This document shows positions 56,598 through 64,000 of a stretch of DNA of 64,000 bases, one piece after another. Numbering within the stretch: the stretch's first letter is position 1; each line of letters starts with the position of its first letter. The translations under genes and the position numbers were made by a program. A model generated the notes under the pieces. The model searched no databases, was not told the origin of the DNA, and saw nothing but the letters and a program-made list of their open reading frames with translations. This DNA is from DASWLF01 sp963768765 (GTDB lineage Bacteria; Desulfobacterota; Desulfobaccia; Desulfobaccales; 0-14-0-80-60-11): the NCBI GenBank assembly GCA_963768765.1, contig CAVYJK010000028.1, positions 124,001 through 188,000 on the forward strand, given 5' to 3'.

Positions 56598-57410
56598 ATG
56601 GCTCCAGACAGACCAGCAACGGTGTCTCTCTACAAGCAGATGGACCAGGCATGCCTGTCCTTGCACAGCGGCTTTACCTTCCACTGCCATGCCGATTTGC
56701 CTTGCTTCAACCAATGTTGCCGCACCCCCACCATCATCTTGAGTCCATATGACCTCCTGCGTCTGAAACAGTGTCTGGGAATCACTTCCGGGGAATTTCT
56801 GGAGCGTTATACCCGCCAGGAAATTGAAGAGCAATCAAATCTTCCCCTGGTCTTCCTCGACCCTTACCGGTCCCCGGTCAGTGGTTGTCCTTTCGTTGGG
56901 GCCAGTGGCTGCCTGGTTTACCCCCATCGACCGGCGGCCTGCCGCCTCTTTCCCATCACCATGGGCAGCCAGCTCACCGAGCAGGGCGTGGTGGACTACT
57001 ATTTTTGCCGTCGCCTGGATTACTGCCAGGGATTCGCCACCAACGTCCAATGGACGGTGGCGTCCTGGAGGACCAACCAGGGGTTTGATGAATATGACCA
57101 GGGGCGCCGGGAATGGCTGGGAATCCTTCTCAAACAAGGACTTAAGGGCCCGTTGGCCGCGGAGGCGCAGGTTCAGAACCTCTTTGCCACCATAGCTTAT
57201 GATCTCGACAAATTTCGCCGGTTGATTTTTGAGCCTGGTTTCCTGGAAGCTTACGAATTAGATGGCAAAGCGCTGGAAGATCTCAAGCTGGACGATCTGG
57301 CCCTCCTCAAGTTCAGTTACAGATTCCTGGAATCAATCCTGTTCCCGGAGGATGCCGGATTGGTGCAAGAGGCGACTCCAAGTTCAGACGAAACTGACGA
57401 GAGGGATTAA
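56598..57410 (+). CDS. YkgJ-family cysteine-cluster protein
   Basis: A 270-residue protein with the YkgJ/UPF0153 cysteine pattern: LPCFNQCCRTP near the start, then SGCPFVGASGCLVYPHRPAA and CRLFP. The cluster is thought to bind zinc or an Fe-S centre; related domains occur with flagellar and methyltransferase genes, but the role is not known. GGAGG stands before the ATG. It follows the tRNA terminator and is the first plus-strand protein gene after the variant riboswitch, though two terminators and a promoter lie between. The 300 bp after it hold only the remnant described next. Confidence 0.85.
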   Translation: MAPDRPATVSLYKQMDQACLSLHSGFTFHCHADLPCFNQCCRTPTIILSPYDLLRLKQCLGITSGEFLERYTRQEIEEQSNLPLVFLDPYRSPVSGCPFVGASGCLVYPHRPAACRLFPITMGSQLTEQGVVDYYFCRRLDYCQGFATNVQWTVASWRTNQGFDEYDQGRREWLGILLKQGLKGPLAAEAQVQNLFATIAYDLDKFRRLIFEPGFLEAYELDGKALEDLKLDDLALLKFSYRFLESILFPEDAGLVQEATPSSDETDERD

Positions 57411-57463
57411 GGCAGGGCAGGGCCAACCTTAAGATAGGCTAAAAAAGCAACAGCCCTACCCAA

Positions 57464-57718
57464 TCAAAGCCTGGCTCCGCCGCCGATACCGGCCATGGCA
57501 GGGAGCGTGCCGCCCAACAAAGGGAACCCGAAGCCGCGGTCCTTCAGCCGGATGGCCTCCTTAAAAAGGCGGGGCCACGACTGGTCGGATAGGCCCTGGC
57601 GCCGCGGCCCTTTCAAGTCCAGCTCCCACCCGTCCGCCAGGCAGGACCGTGGGGGGCGGTGGCAACCCCGCCCCATTATCTGGGGAGAAAAGGGGTGGAG
57701 TCAGGTCCTGCCGCATTA
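57464..57718 (-). pseudogene. Possible short tail-cassette gene, frameshifted
   Basis: The stop of the preceding gene overlaps an ATG (TAATG). From it runs a Pro-rich start, MRQDLTPPLFSPDNGAGLPP. After about 35 codons a neighbouring frame carries a more protein-like end (LSDQSWPRLFKEAIRLKDRG, FGFPLLGGTLPAMAGIGGG) to the stop at 57464. One base change would join them into a protein of about 85 residues. The coupling and strand fit the phage-like cassette; the family is unknown. Confidence 0.35.
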
Positions 57719-58054
57719 ACCAGTCACCGCCTGCTTGATCTGGAAGTAAAAATCTCCACTTTTGGCAATTGCCGGCGGCGGCCCGGCCCAGGAGCACTTC
57801 AGCTCGCCCACATAAGTGGTTTCATCCTGGTTGGTATCAGTGGCGCTCAGGTTAACCGAGACGATCCCCTCTGCCGCCCGGCTTCTGTCAAACGCGGCAT
57901 TGTCCTTGAAAAATGTATACGCCGTATCGGATTTGGATTTCTTCACCCCCAGTAGCAGGGTGGCTGTCGAAAGATCCACTGCAGCACCGCTGCCGTCCTT
58001 GACCGTCAGGGTGAGGGTCTTGGCCTCGCCTTGCTTCAAGATCAGGTTAGGCAT
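57716..58054 (-). CDS. Phage-baseplate-like beta-sandwich protein
   Basis: About 112 residues from the ATG at 58054, which overlaps the stop of the previous gene by 8 bp. The sequence LILKQGEAKTLTLTVKDGSG, LGVKKSKSDTAYTFFKD, YVGELKCSW resembles the N-terminal domain of phage baseplate upper/receptor-binding proteins (BppU-like), which attaches a fibre to the virion. There are no catalytic motifs. Confidence 0.6.
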   Translation of the reverse strand: MPNLILKQGEAKTLTLTVKDGSGAAVDLSTATLLLGVKKSKSDTAYTFFKDNAAFDRSRAAEGIVSVNLSATDTNQDETTYVGELKCSWAGPPPAIAKSGDFYFQIKQAVTG

Positions 58055-58220
58055 CACTCAACTCCACAGTAATTTCGGTGGCCTCCAAAGTGACTTCCAG
58101 GGGTTCAAAGGATGCAAGGGAGACTTCCAGGCCCTCGATGACCTGGGTGATATCGCCGCCGCCAACTCCTGCTGGGGCCAGCAACCCCCAAGAAGCAACG
58201 GCTTTAGGGTTTACGGCCAT
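58047..58220 (-). CDS. Small protein of the tail-like cassette (57 residues)
   Basis: The frame from the ATG at 58220 has AAAGGAGG upstream and overlaps both neighbours by about 8-10 bp, which is good evidence for translation despite its size. It begins MAVNPKAVASWGLLAPAGVG and continues DITQVIEGLEVSLASFEPLE in alternating beta-strand style. It is similar in feel to small phage tail-fibre connector proteins. No known family is recognised. Confidence 0.65.
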   Translation of the reverse strand: MAVNPKAVASWGLLAPAGVGGGDITQVIEGLEVSLASFEPLEVTLEATEITVELSDA

Positions 58221-59242
58221 GTGGGGGCCCTCCTTTCGGTGGTAGAGCCATCAGCGGCGATGGCCCCGGTCGCTGCCGGAGTAATGCCGTCAGATTTGTA
58301 CCCGGTAAAGGCGCCGGTGACATCATTAATAACCAGGCGGTTGCACAAGATCCAAAACAGCTTCCGCAGCAGGTCCGCCAGGGAGTTGGCCGGGAAACTC
58401 AAATTGTCTGACAGGTCCCCGGCCAGCAAGTCCCCCACGGTGATGTCGTTCAGGGCGGCGATGGCGTTAAGGACCGCCGCCTGGGAGGCAGGGTCGCCAG
58501 GAAGGTCGTCCGTCTTGGCTTTGATGGCGTCCAGCAAGGCATCCAGGTCTGCGAGACCCGCCAAGATCGCCTCTTTGTCACTGGTTGCCTCGGCCCGGGT
58601 GGGTGGGCCAAATTCATCCAGGGCGGCCCGGGCATGATCCTTGACGGTGCCCTCCATAGCCAGGGGGCCCACGGCGGAATCAAGCTCGGCTTTGGTGGGC
58701 GGATCATAAGCAGCAAGGGCCACTGCCGCTCCCGCCTGAGCATGGGATTGAATATTAGCCTCCACCGCCAGGGAAGCCACCGCCGCAGTTATGGCAGCTT
58801 CTACTTGGGACTGGTCCGCCGGGTCTGTGGGCAGGTTGTCGGTCTTGGCTTTGACGGCCGCAATCCCGGCGTTATCCGGCGCCATATAATCCGCCGCGGC
58901 CAGGCGGGTGCTTAGCACGGCATCCAGGTAGCCCGCCTTGGTCCCGGTGAACAAGGTCGGATAGGCCACGAAGGGCCGAATCTCAACGTTGGCCGTGCTG
59001 CTTTTGGGGGTGATAACCACCAGATCGGCGTTGGTTTCCGCCTGGGTCAGGTCGAAGGTGTAAATCCCCGGCTGATTCGTGGCGTCCAATTCCGCCGGGT
59101 TGGTCTGGTTCAGGGGAGCCGAAGCCCCGCCGTCCTTGGAAATCTGGGCGGTGATATTGAGCCGGTCCCCGGTCTTGGGGATTCCGGCTCCCGCATCCCA
59201 GGCGAAGAACGCCACTTTTTGACCGGTCACATTCTTAAACAT
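58211..59242 (-). CDS. Phage-tail-fibre-like protein
   Basis: About 343 residues from the ATG at 59242 (the upstream TTG at 59248 is less likely). An N-terminal beta domain (VAFFAWDAGAGIPKTGDRLN, ATNQPGIYTFDLTQAETNAD) resembles those of phage structural proteins. An Ala-rich helical middle has repeated KAKTDNLP-DPA-Q motifs (AAVKAKTDNLPTDPADQSQV, AIKAKTDDLPGDPASQAAVL), frequent in tail proteins. It starts inside the stop of the upstream gene and overlaps the next small gene. It lies in a minus-strand block with no head, portal or integrase genes. Confidence 0.65.
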   Translation of the reverse strand: MFKNVTGQKVAFFAWDAGAGIPKTGDRLNITAQISKDGGASAPLNQTNPAELDATNQPGIYTFDLTQAETNADLVVITPKSSTANVEIRPFVAYPTLFTGTKAGYLDAVLSTRLAAADYMAPDNAGIAAVKAKTDNLPTDPADQSQVEAAITAAVASLAVEANIQSHAQAGAAVALAAYDPPTKAELDSAVGPLAMEGTVKDHARAALDEFGPPTRAEATSDKEAILAGLADLDALLDAIKAKTDDLPGDPASQAAVLNAIAALNDITVGDLLAGDLSDNLSFPANSLADLLRKLFWILCNRLVINDVTGAFTGYKSDGITPAATGAIAADGSTTERRAPTWP

Positions 59243-61184
59243 TGACAAACTCCACAGCTCCCGGAGGATAAGTGCTGCCCCGGGGTTCGAGAATTATTTC
59301 CCCGTAGCTCCACCGGGGACGGTAGCCTATCCCCCCCGTTACCCATGGTTGTGGATCCATCCACACCTTCTTACCCGCCTCATACCCCATGAGCCGCAGG
59401 TAAAGGTTGATATAACCATCCTGAACCGGGTTAATGGTCACCTCCACATACTGGCTCCAATCTTCGGCATTGGCCCTGGTAGTGAAGTTCCCGGCCCCGG
59501 AACTGCTCACGGTGGCCAAGTGGCCGCCGCTTACCTGGTCCAGGTAGTCGCCGTAGAGCACTAAGGCCGACTTGGCCAGGGCCGCAAAATCGGTTTGCAG
59601 GTAGAAGCGATAGGTCTTGGAAGCCCCCGCCACAGCCCAGAGGCGGACATTGAAAAGTTCCAGATAGGTAGCAGCGGCGCAGTTGCTTTGGGGGGCAATT
59701 TCCTGCACGTCCGCCGAGCCGCCGGTCCTTTGGGTCGGCCTGGAACTGGCCCCGTCCGCCGATACCTTGGTAATATCCCCCCAAGCATCCTCCACATAGT
59801 GAGCATTAGCCACCTGCAAATAGTGTTCGTTTGCTATCCTGCCCCTGCCCCCAGGAATGGATAGATTCCTATTAGAAACTACAAGGGGGGAGGGCTGTTT
59901 AACGTTGATGAGAACCATTTTGGTGGGAAATTGAACATCACTATTATTGGGTTTGGCGGTTCCAGCCGGGTTATATCCTATGGCACCGCCGTTCATCTTA
60001 AAGGAGGCTCCGGAAGCAACCCCATAAGAACTATGGCTGAAAATATAGGTATTAATCATTTCTGTCTCAAAAACTAATTCACCAACTCCATAAGAGTTGC
60101 TGAAAATCTCGCAATCAGTAAATCTAAGCCACCTACCGCTTGAGAAAGCTCTATTGGCATTGGCGTAGAACTTGGCACTGGAAAAGTCTATTCCAAGGGC
60201 AGTGGATATGTTCCAAGTTTGGGCACCGCAGAGATACCCGGAAAAGGAGCCGTTTGTAACATTCTGGAGGTTATAAGCATTAGAAAAGAGGATGCAGTTT
60301 ACAAAATTCATCCCTGAAGTATTATTAGGACCTCTGTCAGAATTGCGAAGAACGCCTCTTTCAAGGCTAAAACCATTTGAGCCGTTCTGTCCAAAACCGA
60401 GGATAACTGCATCCTTAATATTCACATTGGTAGATGTGCTGCCATTGGCGTCGGCCCACCTGGGCCGGTAAGTGTTGACCTGCCCGGGAGCGGTCGCCGC
60501 CCCATATTTTTGCAAGACGACATTGCGGCTCAAATTAAGGACATAGCCCCCAGCATTAAAGGTGCCGCCAGGGTGCGCCTCCAGGATGGTTACTTGGGTA
60601 TCACTCCCGGAAAGTGCCATAGAGTCAATGGTCCCCAGAAACAGGTCGGTGGCGTAACTGGAGTATACGGCGTATTTGTGCAGCAACAAAACCTGACCGG
60701 CAGCCCACTTGGCAGTAAAATCCCCGGAAATAGTGAAGGTCTTGCCGGAGGTCCAGTTGGCTAAGAGAGTGGTATCAAGGTCAGACCCAAAAAGGTCCGG
60801 GTCGCCGTAGGCAGTTACTTTACCCCCAGCGGCGATATTGAGTCCCTTGACATTGTCTGCGGTGGTGTTCCAGGATATTCCGGCGATGTAGGTCTTGGGA
60901 ATGATTAGGCCCGATTCGCCCACTTTGAGCCAGCCGCCGTTGTTGATAAGTAAATCCTGGTGGCCGAAGGGGAGCCAGGTGCTCATATCCCGAGCAAAGA
61001 CCAGGATGCCGTTGTTGTTGAGGGTTCCCTGGCCGAAAACTACTGAGGAAGGGTCGAAATTGACGTTCATGGTCACCTGGTGGCCGATGTTGAAGACGTC
61101 TCCGGTGGCTTGGGGGAACCCCCCGCCGCCCCAGGTATTCGGGTCATTCCAGGGACCGGATTGGGTGGAAGTGTAGGTGGCCAT
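59235..61184 (-). CDS. Tail-spike-like protein with a right-handed beta-helix
   Basis: A 649-residue protein. The N-terminus reads SGPWNDPNTWGGGGFPQATG with DVFNIGHQVTMNV, as in G8-like or spike-cap domains. The middle is a long series of Asn/Gly/Ser-rich strands (TDCEIFSNSYGVGELVFETE, INTYIFSHSSYGVASGASFK), as in parallel beta-helices. The C-terminal part (YRFYLQTDFAALAKSALVLY) may be a receptor-binding or trimerising domain. The middle DNA is clearly poorer in GC than the rest of the window, a sign of transfer. No signal peptide is seen, which fits a phage or tailocin spike. Confidence 0.65.
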   Translation of the reverse strand: MATYTSTQSGPWNDPNTWGGGGFPQATGDVFNIGHQVTMNVNFDPSSVVFGQGTLNNNGILVFARDMSTWLPFGHQDLLINNGGWLKVGESGLIIPKTYIAGISWNTTADNVKGLNIAAGGKVTAYGDPDLFGSDLDTTLLANWTSGKTFTISGDFTAKWAAGQVLLLHKYAVYSSYATDLFLGTIDSMALSGSDTQVTILEAHPGGTFNAGGYVLNLSRNVVLQKYGAATAPGQVNTYRPRWADANGSTSTNVNIKDAVILGFGQNGSNGFSLERGVLRNSDRGPNNTSGMNFVNCILFSNAYNLQNVTNGSFSGYLCGAQTWNISTALGIDFSSAKFYANANRAFSSGRWLRFTDCEIFSNSYGVGELVFETEMINTYIFSHSSYGVASGASFKMNGGAIGYNPAGTAKPNNSDVQFPTKMVLINVKQPSPLVVSNRNLSIPGGRGRIANEHYLQVANAHYVEDAWGDITKVSADGASSRPTQRTGGSADVQEIAPQSNCAAATYLELFNVRLWAVAGASKTYRFYLQTDFAALAKSALVLYGDYLDQVSGGHLATVSSSGAGNFTTRANAEDWSQYVEVTINPVQDGYINLYLRLMGYEAGKKVWMDPQPWVTGGIGYRPRWSYGEIILEPRGSTYPPGAVEFVNV

Positions 61185-61268
61185 TTAATCCCTTAATGCC
61201 TTGCGAATATCTGCGGTCCGCTCCTCGGTTCTTCTCCGTTCCTTGTTAATCAGGGGGGTTAGCGGCAT
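61185..61268 (-). CDS. Very small ORF upstream of the spike gene (27 residues)
   Basis: From the ATG at 61268 the frame MPLTPLINKERRRTEERTAD to IRKALRD ends at 61185, directly before the spike ATG. It is strongly charged. It might be a leader that couples spike translation, or the tail end of a lost gene. Ribosome-site support is weak. Confidence 0.35.
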   Translation of the reverse strand: MPLTPLINKERRRTEERTADIRKALRD

Positions 61269-61411
61269 AGAAGAGGCCAATGATCAGGGTTCCTCTCATT
61301 TAACAGGTTGGCCTAACTTATGCCAGAACGCCTGGGACGGGCGTCACAGCTTGAGGGCATCTTGCAGCTCCTGCAAACTTCCAGTTGATTTAGCATGAGA
61401 AAAAGCACATC

Positions 61412-63379
61412 ATGGGTGTCGACATGAAAGCTCCTGCTCAGCCGGTCAACTACGACTTCTCCCTGCTCACTGACGATGACCTTTATCTGTTCAACGAAGG
61501 CAACCAGTTCCGCCTCTATCTCAAGATGGGGGCCCATCTTCTCAAGCAGAAAGAATGGTGGGGCACCTATTTTGCGGTGTGGGCCCCGGATGCAGCCCAG
61601 GTCTTCGTCACCGGCGACTTCAACCGGTGGCACAAAAAGAGCCACCCCTTGCGGCAGCGGGGTGCCTCCGGAATCTGGGAAGGCTTCGTCCCCGGGGTGG
61701 GGCAGGGCTCCCTGTACAAGTATCACGTGGTCTCCAGATACCGCGGCTACCGGGTGGACAAAGCCGACCCCTTCGCCTTTTTTTTCGAGGGGCCGCCCCG
61801 CACCGCCTCCATCGTCTGGGACCTGGACTACGCCTGGGAAGACGGCGAATGGCTACCCCTTCGTCACCGGCACAACGCCCTGGACAAGCCCATGGCCGTC
61901 TACGAGGTCCATCTGGGTTCCTGGCGGCGAGTGCCCGAAGAAGGCAACCGGTTTCTCACCTACCGGGAGTTGGCGCCCCTGCTGGCGGCACACGTGGAGC
62001 AACTGGGTTTCACCCACGTGCAGTTCCTGCCGGTCATGGAGCATCCTTTTTACGGCTCCTGGGGCTACCAGACCACGGGGTACTTTGCCCCCACCAGCCG
62101 CTTTGGGTCCCCCCAGGACTTCATGTATCTCATCGATTACCTGCACCGGCGCGGCATCGGGGTCTTCCTGGACTGGGTGCCGTCCCACTTCCCCGCGGAC
62201 GAGCACGGCCCCGGCTTCTTCGACGGCACTCATCTGTATGAGCATGCCGACCCCCGCCGGGGCTTCCATCCCGACTGGAAGAGCTTCATCTTCAACTACG
62301 GCCGCAACGAGGTGCGGAGCTTTCTGGTGAGCAGCGCCCTCTTCTGGCTGGACAAGTACCACATCGACGGCCTCCGGGTGGACGCGGTGGCCTCCATGCT
62401 CTACCTGGATTACTCCCGCCGGGAGGGAGAATGGATCCCCAACCAGTACGGCGGCAAGGAGGACCTGGAAGCCATCAGTTTCCTCCGCCAGTTCAACCAG
62501 GTGGTCTACCAGACCTACCCCGACGTCCAGACCATCGCCGAGGAGTCCACGGACTGGCCCATGGTCTCCCGTCCCACTTACGTAGGGGGCCTGGGCTTCG
62601 GGCTGAAGTGGGACATGGGCTGGATGCACGACACTCTGAAATACCTGAGCGTCGACCCCGTTTTCCGCAAGTACCACCACAACACCCTGACTTTCCGGAT
62701 GCTATACGCCTTCCAGGAAAATTTCATCCTGCCCCTGTCCCACGACGAGGTGGTCTACGGCAAGGGCTCCCTCCTGGCCAAGATGCCGGGGGACGACTGG
62801 CAGAAGTTCGCCAACCTGCGCCTGCTCTTGGGGTACATGTACGGCCAGCCGGGCAAGAAGCTGCTCTTCATGGGCGGGGAGTTCGGCCAGTGGGCCGAAT
62901 GGTATCACGAGGCCAGCCTGGACTGGCAGCTGCTGGGCTACCCCCTGCACGCCGCCCTGGAAAGGTGGGTGGAAGACCTGAACCGAACTTACCGTAGCGA
63001 GCCGGCTCTCTTCACCCAGGATTTCACTGCCTCGGGCTTTGAGTGGATCGACTGCAACGACGTGGAGCAGAGCGTCATCAGCTTCATCCGCAAGGGAGTG
63101 AGCCCCGAGGAGGTGGTCCTGGTGGGGTGCAACTTCACCCCGGTGCCCCGACACCACTACCGGGTGGGGGTGCCCAGGGGAGGGTTCTGGAAGGAAATCC
63201 TCAACAGCGACGCCTTAGACTACGGGGGCAGCGGCCTGGGTAACCTGGGAGGGGCGGAAGCCGCGCCCATCCCCTGCCATGGCCGGCCCTTCTCCCTGGA
63301 CCTCACCCTGCCGCCTTTGGGGGCGGTGTTCTTCAAGTATGAAGGCGGCGCCGGGGAAGAGGGAGCTATCAAGTCATAA
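61412..63379 (+). CDS. glgB: 1,4-alpha-glucan branching enzyme (GlgB, GH13_9)
   Basis: A 655-residue enzyme that makes alpha-1,6 branches in glycogen. A CBM48-type N-terminal domain (FAVWAPDAAQVFVTGDFNRW) is followed by the GH13 barrel. The nucleophile aspartate is in DGLRVDAVASMLY, the acid glutamate in QTIAEESTDWP, and the third aspartate in LPLSHDEVVYGKG. EHPFYGSWGYQTTGYFAPTS is typical of the branching-enzyme branch. The ATG at 61412 is used; an ATG at 61424 is an alternative, and neither has a good ribosome site. No other glycogen genes are in view. Confidence 0.95.
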   Translation: MGVDMKAPAQPVNYDFSLLTDDDLYLFNEGNQFRLYLKMGAHLLKQKEWWGTYFAVWAPDAAQVFVTGDFNRWHKKSHPLRQRGASGIWEGFVPGVGQGSLYKYHVVSRYRGYRVDKADPFAFFFEGPPRTASIVWDLDYAWEDGEWLPLRHRHNALDKPMAVYEVHLGSWRRVPEEGNRFLTYRELAPLLAAHVEQLGFTHVQFLPVMEHPFYGSWGYQTTGYFAPTSRFGSPQDFMYLIDYLHRRGIGVFLDWVPSHFPADEHGPGFFDGTHLYEHADPRRGFHPDWKSFIFNYGRNEVRSFLVSSALFWLDKYHIDGLRVDAVASMLYLDYSRREGEWIPNQYGGKEDLEAISFLRQFNQVVYQTYPDVQTIAEESTDWPMVSRPTYVGGLGFGLKWDMGWMHDTLKYLSVDPVFRKYHHNTLTFRMLYAFQENFILPLSHDEVVYGKGSLLAKMPGDDWQKFANLRLLLGYMYGQPGKKLLFMGGEFGQWAEWYHEASLDWQLLGYPLHAALERWVEDLNRTYRSEPALFTQDFTASGFEWIDCNDVEQSVISFIRKGVSPEEVVLVGCNFTPVPRHHYRVGVPRGGFWKEILNSDALDYGGSGLGNLGGAEAAPIPCHGRPFSLDLTLPPLGAVFFKYEGGAGEEGAIKS

Positions 63380-63617
63380 TTATTTTTGTATTTAAATCAT
63401 ATCAAAAAAATTTTATGGGTTCATAAGCTGCTGATAAATAGCAGATACTTGGTATCCTCTTAACAAGGCGCATCAGCGCGCCAAAAGTGCCAAGGCGCTA
63501 ATGGTGATGAGAAATGTGGAACGCGTGTGCTCTGGTCGCGCGGGTAAAGCCTGTGCCCCGAACCGTGGCTGCCGCCCGCTGCCTGACCATTGACTCTAAG
63601 TATTTTGAAGTTTGGGC
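63380..63617. other. Non-coding interval after glgB
   Basis: AT-rich just after the stop (AAAAAAATTTTATGGG), then GC-rich with the inverted words GGCGCATCAGCGCGCC. No gene, tRNA or clear terminator was found. Confidence 0.4.
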
Positions 63618-64000
63618 CTAAGGCAAGCGCTCCCAGACCAGGCTGATTACCTCCTGGACGCCGCCGTGCGTGAAGGGGCCTCTTAAGGTGAGACGGTTTC
63701 CATCGAACTCGAAGTGGCGTACCTGGTCGGTTCCCACCCAGTTCGGTATGAGGGCAGCCTCGACATGATGGACGATGACCCCCTTGCTTTGATCGACTGA
63801 GTAGGATCCATAATAGGCGGCATATCCGTCGAATGCTCCTCGTACTTCGGTCTCAGACGTGAGTAGCGGATCGCCCGAGGCGAACTTGGGCCGGTTCGGG
63901 CTCATTAATTGGACAGCCATGCGCCCATTCGATTCATAGATGAGCCTTCCTTGGGCATTCTTACCGAATGGGTAACCAATCTGCCCGCTTGAGTCCTGAG
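63618..64000 (-). CDS. Lipocalin-like domain protein, 5' partial
   Basis: The frame stays open to the window edge, so the N-terminus is missing. About 126 residues are visible: YPFGKNAQGRLIYESNGRMA, then VQLMSPNRPKFASGDPLL, FDGYAAYYGSYSVDQSKGVI, VHHVEAALIPNWVGTDQVRH and the strand NRLTLRGPF. This is the Lipocalin_5-type domain, a small beta-barrel of unknown ligand found in many bacteria. The internal ATG at 63920 is not the true start because the conserved domain continues upstream of it. Confidence 0.8.
   Translation of the reverse strand, partial: QDSSGQIGYPFGKNAQGRLIYESNGRMAVQLMSPNRPKFASGDPLLTSETEVRGAFDGYAAYYGSYSVDQSKGVIVHHVEAALIPNWVGTDQVRHFEFDGNRLTLRGPFTHGGVQEVISLVWERLP

Noticed and set aside
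56204..56752. A 182-codon frame running through both tRNAs, a possible target of the plus-strand riboswitch
   Set aside because: It crosses a strong promoter, two tRNA genes and a terminator, and reads as low-information sequence.

Overview
The window is GC-rich, densely coded bacterial chromosome. The content suggests a Gram-negative anaerobe of the Desulfobacterota type (Desulfobacca/Syntrophobacter-like): an archaeal-style start to aromatic biosynthesis (AroA'/AroB'), outer-membrane proteins, a BCAM0308-type protein and a YkgJ-type cysteine-cluster protein. This placement is inference; there is no rRNA in the window.

Layout. 1-6.5 kb: aromatic amino acid cluster (AroA', AroB', pheA, broken aroD, aroE, aroA) cut up by palindromic repeats. 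6.7-10.2 kb: MFS carrier, initiator tRNA, ChrA-type permease. 10.3-11.5 kb: non-coding, holding nested mobile elements. 11.5-21 kb: a lipoprotein and a roughly 3,000-residue autotransporter built of about 50 repeats. 21-22.8 kb: TMTC-like TPR membrane protein. 23.6-30.9 kb: copper defence (Tat-exported multicopper oxidase, CusB, CusA, small exported protein). 31.3-38 kb: CBS protein, two SLC13/ArsB-superfamily permeases and a KdpD/KdpE-like two-component system. 38.5-45.3 kb: EF-hand lipoprotein, TPR protein, methyltransferase, GreA-like factor, zinc CDF exporter, Lon-like protease, exported carbonic anhydrase. 45.6-54 kb: folE2, hisD, RNase R and small proteins. 54.1-57.4 kb: a dynamin-like GTPase behind a fluoride riboswitch, a second divergent fluoride-riboswitch-like leader, tRNA-Gln, tRNA-Asn and a YkgJ-family protein. 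57.4-61.3 kb: a compact, translationally coupled phage-tail-like cassette on the minus strand. 61.4-64 kb: glgB and a lipocalin-like protein running off the end.

The most novel-looking observation is at 55.89-56.18 kb. Two fluoride-aptamer-like leaders, each fused to an intrinsic terminator, diverge from one AT-rich promoter region with a symmetric TATAATTATA. The minus-strand copy is canonical and sits directly before a dynamin-family GTPase gene. The plus-strand copy carries an extra insertion and has no recognisable fluoride gene behind it, only tRNAs.

A caution applies throughout. About twenty single-base frame breaks interrupt otherwise well-conserved genes, and nearly all look like +1 insertions. 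This fits residual sequencing error at least as well as gene decay. Broken genes are therefore given as whole loci, with the break positions stated.
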